This document shows positions 53,357 to 62,607 of a stretch of DNA of 64,000 nt, piece after piece. The stretch covers positions 1-64,000 of the forward strand of contig CAAEXF010000058.1 in the NCBI GenBank assembly GCA_900759715.1. Reading direction: 5' to 3'. The position numbers and the translations under genes were made by a program. Numbering within the stretch: position 1 is the first letter of the stretch; each line of letters starts with the position of its first letter. Origin of the DNA: Clostridium_AM sp900759715 (GTDB taxonomy: Bacteria; Bacillota; Clostridia; Clostridiales; Clostridiaceae). The notes beneath the pieces were generated by a model. The model was given only the letters and a program-made list of their open reading frames with translations. It had not been told where the DNA came from and ran no database searches.

Positions 53357-55606
53357 TTACTCTTGGTCTTCATTAAAGATTATAATTCTTTCATCCTTAA
53401 CATCTACAATTATTTTATCATTTTGTGATATTTCTTCAAACAATGTTTTATCTACAAAGTAAGGCTTAATTTCTTGTTGAACTACTCTATTTATTTCTCT
53501 CGCTCCATACTCTGAATTAAGTCCTTTTTGAGTAAGCCATGCATAACAATCTTCTGTTACATCAATTGCTATATTTTTAGCTTTTAACTTTTCTTCAAAT
53601 TCACCTATGGCTTTTTTAGCTACCAACCTAGCCATATCTTCATCCATTTTATTAAATACAATTATTTCATCTAATCTATTTCTAAATTCAGGAGAAAATA
53701 CTTTCTTTACTTCTGCATCGATAGCATCAAAATGTACTTTTCTATTTCCAAAGCCCATAAGGGATTTTCCAATAGAAGAGGCTCCTGCATTAGAAGTCAT
53801 GATTAATATTACATTCCTAAAATCTGTTTTTCTCCCAGTACTGTCTGTTACTGTAGCATAATCCATCAATTGAAGTAAAATGTTTAAAACATCTGGATGA
53901 ACCTTTTCAATTTCATCTAAAAGAAGTACGCAATATGGAGTTTTTCTTATAGAATCTGTTAAAAGCCCTCCTTCTTCATATCCTACATATCCCGGTGGAG
54001 CTCCAATAAGCCTTGCAACGGTATGTTTTTCTTGATATTCGCTCATGTCAAACCTTATTAATGGAATATTTAATGATTTTGACAGCTGCTTACAAATTTC
54101 GGTTTTTCCTACTCCTGTAGGGCCAACAAACAATAAGTTTGCAACTGGCTTATTATCATCATTAAATCCCGCTCGTGATCTTTTAATAGCACTTACAATA
54201 GTTTCTATAGCCTTATCTTGACCAAATATTTTTTCCTTTAAGTTTCTCTCTAGACCTTTAATTAATTCTAATTCGTTAGAAGAAACACTTTGCTCAGGTA
54301 TCTTAGCTATAAAAGAAATAATTTTTTCTATATCATCATAGTTAATAGTAACTGCATCTTCATTTTCTGAGTGAAGTCTCACATAAGCCCCTACTTCATC
54401 AATGACATCAATGGCCTTGTCTGGAAGGTATCTATCATTAATATATTTTGCAGAAAGCTCTACAGCTGCTGTTAAAGCTTCCTTTGTATATTTAACATTA
54501 TGAAATTCTTCATAGTTTTCCTTAATTCCAAATAAAATTCTATAAGTTTCTTCTATAGACGGTTCTGACACCTCAATCTTTTGAAACCTTCTAGATAATG
54601 CTTTATCTTTTTCAAAAACTTTTTTATATTCATCATATGTGGTAGATCCAATAAATCTTATTTTTCCTTCAGTTAAAAAAGGCTTAAGGATATTAGAAGC
54701 ATCTAATGAGCCTCCTGAAACAGATCCAGCTCCTATTATTGTGTGGATCTCATCTATATAAACAATAGGTCTTTCTTCCTTCTCAATACCTTTAAGTACT
54801 TTTTTGATTCTCTCTTCAAAATCGCCTCTATATTTTGTTCCAGCAAGCATAGCACCTAAATCAATGGAATATATTTTACTGTTTTGAAGTAATTTAGGCA
54901 CTTTATTTTCTGCTATTAATTTTGCTAATCCTTTTGTTATTGCAGTTTTGCCTACCCCTGGATCTCCTACGTGTATAGGATTATTTTTAAGTCTTCTTGA
55001 TAAAACTTGGATAGTTCTATCTAATATATCCTCTCTACCAATCAAAGAATCGAATTTCCCTTGTTCTGCTTTTTCTGTAAGCTCAACGGTGAACTCAGAT
55101 AGTATTGATTTGCTGCTCACTTTTTCTTCATCTAACAGCATATCAAACTCTTCACTATCATCTTCCACTACTTCGAAGTCAAGTTCAGATATTCCGTGAG
55201 TTATATAATTTAAAATATCTAATCTTCTTATACCCTGCTTTTTCAAAAAATAACTAGCAAAGCTCTCCGATTCGTCATATATGGATATAAAAATATCTCC
55301 AAGCTTAATGATATCTTTCTCTGCTGCTAAAACGTGTTCTCCTGCAGAAGATATTATATTTTGAACCCCAATAGTCTCCAGCGGTTCACCTTCATCTATA
55401 AGATCAATACTCTCATTAAAGTATTTAACTAAATCACTTTTTAAATCTTCTACACTTCCTCCAATGCCTTCTACCATATTCCTTCCCTCTTCAAAAAAGA
55501 GTGATGCATATAAGATATGCTCAGGTGTAAAATATTCATGCTTTGAATATTTTGCCTCATTATAAGCAGCAGCAATAACTTCATTTAATATTCCATCTAA
55601 TCTCAT
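53357..55606 (-). CDS. clpA: ATP-dependent Clp protease ATPase subunit ClpA
   Basis: A 749-residue AAA+ unfoldase that feeds substrates into ClpP. It has two Clp N repeats (residues 1-140), a first ATPase with GDPGVGKTAI and IVYIDEIHTIIG, and a second with GPTGVGKTEI, DMSEYQEKHTVARLIGAPPGYVGYEEGG and LLLDEIEK. The ClpP-contacting tripeptide is probably MGF in SLMGFGN. The first Walker site reads GDPG instead of the usual GEPG. It starts 2 bases after clpS, its adaptor gene. Confidence 0.94.
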   Translation of the reverse strand: MRLDGILNEVIAAAYNEAKYSKHEYFTPEHILYASLFFEEGRNMVEGIGGSVEDLKSDLVKYFNESIDLIDEGEPLETIGVQNIISSAGEHVLAAEKDIIKLGDIFISIYDESESFASYFLKKQGIRRLDILNYITHGISELDFEVVEDDSEEFDMLLDEEKVSSKSILSEFTVELTEKAEQGKFDSLIGREDILDRTIQVLSRRLKNNPIHVGDPGVGKTAITKGLAKLIAENKVPKLLQNSKIYSIDLGAMLAGTKYRGDFEERIKKVLKGIEKEERPIVYIDEIHTIIGAGSVSGGSLDASNILKPFLTEGKIRFIGSTTYDEYKKVFEKDKALSRRFQKIEVSEPSIEETYRILFGIKENYEEFHNVKYTKEALTAAVELSAKYINDRYLPDKAIDVIDEVGAYVRLHSENEDAVTINYDDIEKIISFIAKIPEQSVSSNELELIKGLERNLKEKIFGQDKAIETIVSAIKRSRAGFNDDNKPVANLLFVGPTGVGKTEICKQLSKSLNIPLIRFDMSEYQEKHTVARLIGAPPGYVGYEEGGLLTDSIRKTPYCVLLLDEIEKVHPDVLNILLQLMDYATVTDSTGRKTDFRNVILIMTSNAGASSIGKSLMGFGNRKVHFDAIDAEVKKVFSPEFRNRLDEIIVFNKMDEDMARLVAKKAIGEFEEKLKAKNIAIDVTEDCYAWLTQKGLNSEYGAREINRVVQQEIKPYFVDKTLFEEISQNDKIIVDVKDERIIIFNEDQE

Positions 55607-55608
55607 AG

Positions 55609-55908
55609 TTATTCCTCTTCCATACTAAATTTTAGTGGGAAACCACTTTCTTCTGCCATATTTACGGCTTGTACTGTCTTAGTTGCCGCGATATCATATG
55701 AGTATACCCCAGCAACACCCATCCCTATTCTGTGTACGTCATACATAATTTTTGTAGCTTCAATAACTTGTTTTTTAAAAACTTTAACAAGTACTTCTAT
55801 CACAAATTCCATAGTGGTGTAGTCATCATTGTGGACAAGTACTTTATACATCTTTGGTTTTTTTATTATAATTTTTGTATCTTCTTTTAAAATAGATTTT
55901 TGTGACAT
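55609..55908 (-). CDS. clpS: ClpS adaptor
   Basis: A 99-residue adaptor that delivers N-degron proteins to ClpA. YKVLVHNDDYTTMEFVIEVLVKVF contains the conserved NDD(Y/F)T and hydrophobic pocket residues, followed by VHRIGMGVAGVYSYDIAATK. It is first in the clpSA pair. The ATG is preceded by a weak ATGGAG site. Confidence 0.94.
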   Translation of the reverse strand: MSQKSILKEDTKIIIKKPKMYKVLVHNDDYTTMEFVIEVLVKVFKKQVIEATKIMYDVHRIGMGVAGVYSYDIAATKTVQAVNMAEESGFPLKFSMEEE

Positions 55909-55945
55909 TTTAACAACTCCATCAGTATAAATATTATGCTTAAGG

Positions 55946-56884
55946 TTATTTTAACATATGTGATTTAAAGTTAGCACGGCTTTGTAATGAACATGTTTTA
56001 CTTTCTTGTATACAACAAAAGGTTGTAAAATGTTCAATAAAGCCATCAGAATCTTCATTTAAATATATGAAATTAAACTCTCTAGGTATATATATATCTT
56101 TTATTGGCACTATTTTAATTAAGCCTAGCTCAAGCTCTCTCTTAATTGTTTCTCTCGATATTATAGTGTACCCTAGATTTGACTCGACTAATGATTTAAT
56201 AGCATTTATACTTCCAATTTCCATATAAGGTTTTATCATATTTAAATTATATCCAACTTCAACCAACTTATTTTCAATTATTTTTCTAGTTCCAGACCCT
56301 TTTTCTCTTAATATCAAGTTTCCTTCTAAAACCTCTTGTAATTCTACATTTTCTCTTTTTGAAAAACAGTGTTTTGGTGATACTGCTAAAACAAGCTCAT
56401 CATCCTTAAATCTCTTATATTTAAATATACCCTTATCAAAAGGACCTTCTACAAGTGCTAAATCCAGCTTCATGCTTAATAATCTTTCAATGATTTCTCT
56501 TGTATTACTTACTTGAAGAAGTATGTCTATATTTATATGTATATTTTTATATCTTCCTAAAATATAAGGAAGAACATAATCACCTATTGTTCTTGTTGCC
56601 CCTACATTATATGTTTTATTAATTCCTGATCTATTTCTAAGTTCCATATCTAATGTTCTATATAGCATTTCTAACTTTTGTGCATATTTAAATAAAATTT
56701 CTCCTTCTTCTGTCAGATCTATCTCTCTTCCCTGTTTCTTAATTAAAGTTACACCGTAATAATCCTCTAAAAATTTAATATGTTGAGATACTGCAGGTTG
56801 GGTTAAATTTAATATTTGAGCTGCTTTGGTAAAATTCTTTATCTTACTGACAATTAAAAATGTATTCAATCTTAAGTCCAACAC
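55946..56884 (-). CDS. LysR-family transcription regulator
   Basis: About 312 residues. The N-terminal helix-turn-helix is typical (FTKAAQILNLTQPAVSQHIKFLEDYYGVTLIKKQGREIDLT) and an effector domain of two lobes follows (MKLDLALVEGPF, ILREKGSGTRKIIENKL). The latter resembles CysL/CbbR-like regulators, but the effector cannot be told. GGGAGG precedes the GTG start, with a TTG next to it. It is a single gene between clpS and the fusion gene. Confidence 0.88.
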   Translation of the reverse strand: MLDLRLNTFLIVSKIKNFTKAAQILNLTQPAVSQHIKFLEDYYGVTLIKKQGREIDLTEEGEILFKYAQKLEMLYRTLDMELRNRSGINKTYNVGATRTIGDYVLPYILGRYKNIHINIDILLQVSNTREIIERLLSMKLDLALVEGPFDKGIFKYKRFKDDELVLAVSPKHCFSKRENVELQEVLEGNLILREKGSGTRKIIENKLVEVGYNLNMIKPYMEIGSINAIKSLVESNLGYTIISRETIKRELELGLIKIVPIKDIYIPREFNFIYLNEDSDGFIEHFTTFCCIQESKTCSLQSRANFKSHMLK

Positions 56885-56951
56885 TTGCTTAAAGCCTCCC
56901 TAATATTTTTACAATAAAAAGCATTTTATATAATAAACCGTAAAAGGTAAA

Positions 56952-56979
56952 TAAAAACGGGATTGTCAATTGTCAATCC
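56952..56979 (-). terminator. Terminator of the peptidase fusion gene
   Basis: GGATTG pairs with CAATCC; on the minus strand CGTTTTTATTT follows. Confidence 0.65.
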
Positions 56980-56991
56980 TGCTCTTATTTT

Positions 56992-58503
56992 CTAATGTTT
57001 ATATTTTATAATTCCAACTGCGATACCTATTATATTTGTGCCCTCATCAGTTATAGGGATTGGGTTGTATTTGCTATTTTCAGGCATTAGTTTAATTCCA
57101 CTTTTGCCCATTGAAAGCCTTTTTAGTGTAGCGCTTCCATCAATATCAACAGCAACAATATCATTATTTTGCGCAGCATATTGCTTTCTTATTACTACAT
57201 AATCATTATCGTCAATGTTAGCATTTATCATACTATCACCTTTAACCTTGAGTATAAAGCAGTCATTTACACCTTTCAACCAAAACTTAGGTATATAAAA
57301 TTTATCTTCTATATCTGGATTTATTAATATAGGTTCTCCCGCTGCAATGTCGTTATAAACCGCAAGCTCTTTTAATTCGTCTTTTGTATACTCATCTTCC
57401 CTATCTTCATTCTTTACAATTACATCTGATATATCATTTATATCTCTAACAAAATCATATTTTCTATTATGTCGTATGTCATGATATTCAAAAGTTTCAA
57501 TAGAAAGAACACTTTCGTAATAGTTATTTTTTTCTTCTGCATTCATTCTTTCTAAATTATTCATTTTTTCTTTCAGCTCCAAACTATCTTTATATGTATT
57601 TTTAAGAGAATAAGTTTTTATTTTTGTATATATTCCAATACTATTGAGTTTTCTTCCTTTAACAAACCAACCATTAGGATTAGAATTGTTATCCTGACTA
57701 TTTACCAAAAGCATACTGGCATAGTCTTTATTATTTAACAATGCCTTTACAATTTCAAATTGTACTTTCGTAAAATTTTGAAACTCATCTACTATTATAT
57801 GTGTGAACTTATTATTGAAATTCTTAATATAATCTAAGGCTATTAAGTCTCTTTCTTCACTATCTACCAAATGATTCTCTTCTAAGATTTTATTATATGA
57901 CAGCATAAGATTAAAAATAGCTTCTCTTGATTTGGAATTTTTTAAAAGTCTTTGGGGACCTTCGCCCTTCTTAACCTTTCTTCCTGTTCTATCAGCACTT
58001 TGATATGCATCAATAGTATTGTAATTACAACATTTTATCCATTTTATTTCATCTACAAGAAATTTACTGTACTTTAAATCTAATATTTTTAATTTTTTAT
58101 ATCGTTCCTTTATAATTTTTATACATTTATTTATTGTAATTATTTTATCCTCTTCTTTAATGATTGTATATTTGCTCTTTTCACTATTATTAAAGTATTT
58201 ACATATAATATTTTCAATGCTGCAGAAACTTAACTTGTCCTCAGGATTAGTGAATAGTGTTATATATTCTAATTTGTTGTTTTCCTCTACTTTATCATAT
58301 ATTTTTCTAGCAATATCCACATTTATATCTTTATCTGATACTATTAATACTGTATCATCCTCAAACAAACAATATTGATTCTTTAAATATATAGCTCTAT
58401 GTATTGCTGCTGTGGTTTTTCCAGATGAAACCTTTCCTTTTAGCAAACTATATCCCAATTGTTTATTTAATACTATCCTTCTCTGAACTGCGTCTAATTT
58501 CAC
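56992..58503 (-). CDS. Helicase-like P-loop/LexA-type peptidase fusion
   Basis: A 503-residue two-part protein. Residues 1-300 resemble the first domain of UvrD/Rep helicases: a Q-like DAVQRRIV start, Walker A GKVSSGKTT (Lys29) and Walker B IIVDEFQNF (Asp239, Glu240). The later helicase motifs are missing. Residues 385-500 are an S24 LexA/UmuD-type self-cleaving peptidase: scissile Ala388-Gly389 in AAGEP, Ser424 in GDSM and Lys461 in ATLKRL. The spacings (36 and 37) match LexA (35 and 37). It starts with GTG after GGAGGTG. No LexA-type DNA-binding domain is present. A damage-responsive role is inferred. Confidence 0.85.
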   Translation of the reverse strand: MKLDAVQRRIVLNKQLGYSLLKGKVSSGKTTAAIHRAIYLKNQYCLFEDDTVLIVSDKDINVDIARKIYDKVEENNKLEYITLFTNPEDKLSFCSIENIICKYFNNSEKSKYTIIKEEDKIITINKCIKIIKERYKKLKILDLKYSKFLVDEIKWIKCCNYNTIDAYQSADRTGRKVKKGEGPQRLLKNSKSREAIFNLMLSYNKILEENHLVDSEERDLIALDYIKNFNNKFTHIIVDEFQNFTKVQFEIVKALLNNKDYASMLLVNSQDNNSNPNGWFVKGRKLNSIGIYTKIKTYSLKNTYKDSLELKEKMNNLERMNAEEKNNYYESVLSIETFEYHDIRHNRKYDFVRDINDISDVIVKNEDREDEYTKDELKELAVYNDIAAGEPILINPDIEDKFYIPKFWLKGVNDCFILKVKGDSMINANIDDNDYVVIRKQYAAQNNDIVAVDIDGSATLKRLSMGKSGIKLMPENSKYNPIPITDEGTNIIGIAVGIIKYKH

Positions 58504-58598
58504 CTTTTCACCTCCAAACAGAAATATAAATCGATATATATATTATAACTCAACTATCGCTATAATGGTTATAAAATATTTCGTGAATAATTCAATCT

Positions 58599-58632
58599 AA
58601 AAGAGGTTGTTAAATAAATAAACAACCCCTTT
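58599..58632 (-). terminator. Terminator after the permease
   Basis: AAGAGGTTGTT and AACAACCCCTT form a stem, with a T-rich end on the minus strand. Confidence 0.6.
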
Positions 58633-58639
58633 AATTATA

Positions 58640-60157
58640 TTATGCACTTTTTCCTCTTCCTTCTTTGTTGTTTTTTTCGTAACTACTGTACATAATCCAA
58701 GCGACCACTGAGAAGAATACTGGTCCAGCTATACTCCAAATTGTAGTCTTCACGTCACCATTTATTGCTGGTTCCATTATTGAAAATACATTGGCAAATC
58801 CTACAGTAAGCACAACTACTATTGTCCATATAAAAGCACTATTATAAGTTTTATATACTGCAAATGGCTTTTCAATCCTTTCATTTTTCTTAAATGAAGG
58901 AAAAGCAATTGCTATAAACATATATGGAAGAGTCATCGCAACGTTAGTCATCGCAACTAATATATCAAAAAACTTTGACATCGAGTCTCCACCGAATGAT
59001 ACTAAAAATATAATTATACATACTATAGTAGCTTGAATCCACATAGCATTTAGAGGCATTCCGCCTTTTAATTCTCCCATTTTCCCAGGCCACAGCCTAG
59101 TAGGAGTGCCTTCTATTATTTGTTTTAACGGAGAATATGTTAGTGTAAAGAATGCTCCTGATAAAGCTAAAAACATTGAAAGTCCAACAAATCTTGCTAT
59201 CCATGCACCCATAGCTACAGCAGTAGCTTCACTTGTTCCAAATGCAGTTCCAAGTGCATATCCTAAATTAGCCATTACTACGTAACCTGCATTACCTAGA
59301 TGAACGCCTTGTGTATTCATAACCTGTGCCCAATTAGTGAATATACCAACCATAAATATACCTAATGAATATCCTATTGATATAATAATCGCTGATATAA
59401 CAACTCCTTTAGGGAAGGTTCTTTCCGCATTTTCAGTCTGATCAACTAATCCACCAACAACCTCTATACCACCATAGGCGAATATAGCGTAAACTATAAA
59501 TGCTAGAGAAACAATTGCATTTCCAACAAACTTAGGATTTGGTGATTGTGTAAATGAACTTAATCCTTGAATAGGCTGTGCTAATTGCCCCTTATTTCCA
59601 AATAGAACCAACAATGCACCAACTAGCAAAACAATATTTAGTGCTGCAACAGCTGTTCCACCTAATGACGTTATTCTTTTGATTTTATCCAAACCTTTAG
59701 TAGATACATAAGTTACAAATATAATCCATAATATTCCCAATATTCCTAAAGTTTTAGGTCCAGATAATCCAAATAATGACCAAGCTTTTGTTGTATCTTT
59801 TCCGAATATTGCATTTGATATCGGAACCCATACGCCTGATGCAACGTTTACCATCCAAATGATATAAGAAGCATACCACATAAAGGTACCCATGAATGCA
59901 AATTTAGGTCCAATTGATTTTTCCATCCATGAATAAATTCCACCTCTTTCATTCTTAAAGGCCGCACCAAACTCAGCCATCATTAATGCAAAAGGAATGA
60001 AAAATGTTATTCCTGATAAAATATACCAAGGGATAGCAGCATAACCCATTTTATAGAATGATCTTGGTATATTATTAAATCCATATACAGAAGTAAATAT
60101 CATTAATACTAATGATACTAATGTTAATTTTTTTGTTGAATCTACATTTGAAGCCAT
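58640..60157 (-). CDS. APC-family amino acid transporter (YjeM/GadC-like)
   Basis: A 505-residue carrier with about 12 helices. The opening LVLMIFTSVYGFNNIPRSFYKMGYAAIPWY and EFGAAFKNERGGIYSWMEKSIGPKFAF match the glutamate/GABA antiporter branch of the APC superfamily. AAGGAGGG selects the ATG at 60157. The substrate is uncertain; nothing nearby (no decarboxylase) hints at acid resistance. Confidence 0.88.
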   Translation of the reverse strand: MASNVDSTKKLTLVSLVLMIFTSVYGFNNIPRSFYKMGYAAIPWYILSGITFFIPFALMMAEFGAAFKNERGGIYSWMEKSIGPKFAFMGTFMWYASYIIWMVNVASGVWVPISNAIFGKDTTKAWSLFGLSGPKTLGILGILWIIFVTYVSTKGLDKIKRITSLGGTAVAALNIVLLVGALLVLFGNKGQLAQPIQGLSSFTQSPNPKFVGNAIVSLAFIVYAIFAYGGIEVVGGLVDQTENAERTFPKGVVISAIIISIGYSLGIFMVGIFTNWAQVMNTQGVHLGNAGYVVMANLGYALGTAFGTSEATAVAMGAWIARFVGLSMFLALSGAFFTLTYSPLKQIIEGTPTRLWPGKMGELKGGMPLNAMWIQATIVCIIIFLVSFGGDSMSKFFDILVAMTNVAMTLPYMFIAIAFPSFKKNERIEKPFAVYKTYNSAFIWTIVVVLTVGFANVFSIMEPAINGDVKTTIWSIAGPVFFSVVAWIMYSSYEKNNKEGRGKSA

Positions 60158-60276
60158 TTTTACCCTCCTTATTGATATCATTAATTTTTAATTTATCAAA
60201 TTCGAATATTATTTATTTGTATATCAATAATATTCCCAGACTATTATATAAAATACTATTATATAGCGTAAAAAAT

Positions 60277-60308
60277 AAACCTCGAAGAATGGTCTTTCTT
60301 CGAGGTTT
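60277..60308 (-). terminator. Terminator of the zinc-ribbon gene
   Basis: AAACCTCGAAGAA pairs with TTCTTCGAGGTTT; on the minus strand ATTTTTT follows. Confidence 0.85.
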
Positions 60309-60396
60309 GTAAATTTTAACAAATTTTTAATGTAGGGTTACTAGCCCTAAAGTTAGTTTCCCTATAATTTATTTTTAAAGTTGAATAACCTTGCTT

Positions 60397-60654
60397 TTAC
60401 GGAGCATAAATAAATTTATGACCACAGTTTGTACATTCAAAATGCATATTATTATCTTCATTACTTCTGCATACCTTAAAGATTTCTCCAGTGCATTTGG
60501 AGCATATAGTAGGAAAAATTGAGTTCATTTCTCGGTTAAGTTTTTCTACTGTTTTACATTCTGTACATATCATAAGCACCTTTAGCCTTTGTACATTAAT
60601 CTTAAACCTATTTCCTTTGCATCCTTCTTTTTTACATACTACGGTATTTAACAT
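60397..60654 (-). CDS. Small double zinc-ribbon protein
   Basis: An 85-residue protein with four Cys pairs: CKKEGC, CTEC, CSKC and CTNC. Two zinc ribbons in series are likely, perhaps for nucleic acid or protein contact. I do not recognise a family with known function. GGAGGGAG precedes the ATG. This ribosome site can pair with an upstream segment of a structured leader, so translation may be controlled. Confidence 0.7.
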   Translation of the reverse strand: MLNTVVCKKEGCKGNRFKINVQRLKVLMICTECKTVEKLNREMNSIFPTICSKCTGEIFKVCRSNEDNNMHFECTNCGHKFIYAP

Positions 60655-60800
60655 TATACCATCTCCCTCCTATTTTTTAATATTCAAAAAGAGATGATAA
60701 TATGCCTGTGAGGAGAGTTTCCTCTCCTCATAGCTGTTACCACTCGTAATCCCTGTGGCTAAACCGACTGTTGTCCCTGTTGGTGCAATATATTATATTG
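60655..60800 (-). ncRNA. Candidate structured leader RNA of the zinc-ribbon gene
   Basis: On the minus strand the leader has two ACAGGGA copies, a GCCAC/GTGG hairpin, and a 9-bp stem TGAGGAGAG/CTCTCCTCA closed by GAAA (60730-60709). ATTATCATCTC (60701-60691) can pair with GAGATGGTATAAT at the ribosome site and start codon (60665-60653). It fits no riboswitch class I can name. Candidate promoter elements lie near 60785-60815. Confidence 0.4.
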
Positions 60801-60857
60801 AAATTATTGACAATCACAGCTTAAATATACAACAATAAGATCTAGAAAAACCTAGGA

Positions 60858-61112
60858 TTATTGTACACACTCCATTATTTTTCTTATATACTTCCTATCA
60901 TTGCTTATCCTTATGAGGCTTTGAATAAAATACTTATCTTTACTTTTGGGCATCTCCTTTCTTTCTATTAACTTAATCATAACCATACAAATATTATAAT
61001 TTCTCACATGAGTGTGCCCTTCCTTAAAATTTTTATGCCTGTTGTGAACTATATAACCATCTCCCGCTTTATAAATCTTAAAATCTGGGTTTTGATATAT
61101 TTGTACACTCAC
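60858..61112 (-). CDS. Unrecognised small protein
   Basis: An 84-residue basic protein with no family I recognise. It starts DFKIYKAGDGYIVHNRHKNF, contains a His/Arg-rich middle (HTHVRNYN) and ends in a helical Lys/Arg-rich stretch. GAGGTG precedes the GTG start. It is probably a real gene, given its ribosome site and codon pattern. Confidence 0.6.
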   Translation of the reverse strand: MSVQIYQNPDFKIYKAGDGYIVHNRHKNFKEGHTHVRNYNICMVMIKLIERKEMPKSKDKYFIQSLIRISNDRKYIRKIMECVQ

Positions 61113-61261
61113 TGCACTTCACCTCATAAACATATTAACATTATTTCGTTATAAAAATATTAAGATTTTTTTAATATTATGACAATAAATTAAAAAAGTT
61201 TTTTATTATATTTTTATTATATTTATTATGTAGTTTAACTGTTACAAAGTATTCAGTGAAA

Positions 61262-61290
61262 AAGCCAGGTAGAATATATCTACCTGGCAG
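61262..61290 (-). terminator. Terminator of the SASP gene
   Basis: GCCAGGTAGA pairs with TCTACCTGGC; on the minus strand TTTTTC follows. Confidence 0.85.
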
Positions 61291-61307
61291 TTAACTTTAG
61301 CTATGTT

Positions 61308-61505
61308 CTATTTTAAACCTTGTTCGTAAGCTTCTACCATTTTCTTAACCATGTTTCCGCCTACTGATCCAGCTTCTCTTGAAGTAAGATCTCCATTATA
61401 GCCTTCTTTTAAGTTTACTCCAACTTCTCTAGCTGATTCCATTTTAAATTGATCTAATCCTTGTTTAGCTTGTGGAACTAGTACTCTATTACCTCTACTT
61501 GCCAT
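61308..61505 (-). CDS. Alpha/beta-type small acid-soluble spore protein
   Basis: A 65-residue spore DNA-binding protein. Family blocks are present: ALDQFK-like LDQFKMESAREVGV near residue 17, GDLTSREAGSVGGNMVKKMVEAYE in the second half. The germination protease site would be within KMESAREVG. It coats spore DNA and shields it from damage. AGGAGG precedes the ATG. No mother-cell or forespore promoter could be named with confidence in the 370-base gap upstream. Confidence 0.96.
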   Translation of the reverse strand: MASRGNRVLVPQAKQGLDQFKMESAREVGVNLKEGYNGDLTSREAGSVGGNMVKKMVEAYEQGLK

Positions 61506-61785
61506 AAATTTATTCCTCCTAAAAATATATTTTATTTTCTGTATTTATTTGATTGTAATATAAGTTTGCGCGATTTTTAGATTATTAATCTATTAAATTA
61601 CATGCAAAAACTCTATTAATTACTATTTTTGGTTTACAAACTCATATTTTATAATTTTATGTCGATTTTTCTTGTCTAATTTATACAAACAGAATTCAAT
61701 CATAGTAGTATATTTTTTAAAAATAGGGTTAAAATTATTTTTGTGTTGCTATAATAAAATTCCTTTATAATATTTACTTAAAAAT

Positions 61786-61816
61786 AGAGCACTCCTAATT
61801 TAGATAGGAGTGCTCT
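61786..61816 (-). terminator. Terminator of lepB
   Basis: AGAGCACTCCTA pairs with TAGGAGTGCTCT, with ATTTTT following on the minus strand. The rest of 61506-61785 holds nothing I can support. Confidence 0.88.
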
Positions 61817-61876
61817 CAAAATGTTACTTCTATATATTTATTTATATTGTCAAATCATACTAGCTGATGTAAATCA

Positions 61877-62404
61877 TTAGAACATCTCAATAGAATCAAA
61901 AGGAAATACTCTTATTACCGCATGCCCTTTTAAGTCCTTTAAATTTACAGGTCCTAGTATTCTACTATCAATACTGTTGGTTCTATTATCTCCTAATACA
62001 AATACATATCCACTGGGAACAGTATATCTGGACTGAGTAGATAATGGCTCTGTTATATTGTTTGCAGAAAGATAGTTCTCATTTAACATATTTCCATTAA
62101 GATATACATGCCCATTTTTTATTTCAACAACATCACCAGCTACACCTATTACTCTTTTTATGTAATAATCTCCATTCTCATTCTTAGAATCAAAGACAAC
62201 TATCTGACCTCGTTTAACATTAGATGTTTCTGTACTTATCTTTTCTAAAAACAATATATCTTTATTGTGAAGAGTAGGCTGCATTGAAGGTCCTTCAACA
62301 GTTGCCCTTGCAAATACATAGTTGTGAAATAACAAAGCTATAAACAATGCTGCGACAATAGAAATCGCATATTCTTTTATTTCTTTCACTAATTGGTTAT
62401 TCAT
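61877..62404 (-). CDS. lepB: Type I signal peptidase
   Basis: A 175-residue membrane serine protease that removes signal peptides. A single N-terminal helix (residues 9-28) is followed by catalytic Ser40 in EGPSMQPTL and Lys83 in YYIKRVIGVAGD, then GDNRTNSIDSR. It is of the short Gram-positive type. AAAGGAG precedes the ATG. It is monocistronic. Confidence 0.95.
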   Translation of the reverse strand: MNNQLVKEIKEYAISIVAALFIALLFHNYVFARATVEGPSMQPTLHNKDILFLEKISTETSNVKRGQIVVFDSKNENGDYYIKRVIGVAGDVVEIKNGHVYLNGNMLNENYLSANNITEPLSTQSRYTVPSGYVFVLGDNRTNSIDSRILGPVNLKDLKGHAVIRVFPFDSIEMF

Positions 62405-62607
62405 ATGCTCATCTCCTTTAAGTTATTTAATTAATTTTATCATAACTTTATTTAAAATCTTATATTAAATTTTAAAATATTTATTAAAATTTACCTTTCT
62501 TTACATTTAAGTTTTTTATATTACCTTTGGAATAGTTATACTATTTTTTCCATGGATATAAGTAAATAAATAGAGAAAAATAAAACAAGTAAGAGAGGTG
62601 ACATTTT

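Noticed and set aside
58501..58600. SOS (LexA) box before the peptidase fusion gene
   Set aside because: I looked for GAAC/GTTC inverted pairs in the upstream region and saw none; only AT-rich palindromic stretches such as ATCGAT occur.
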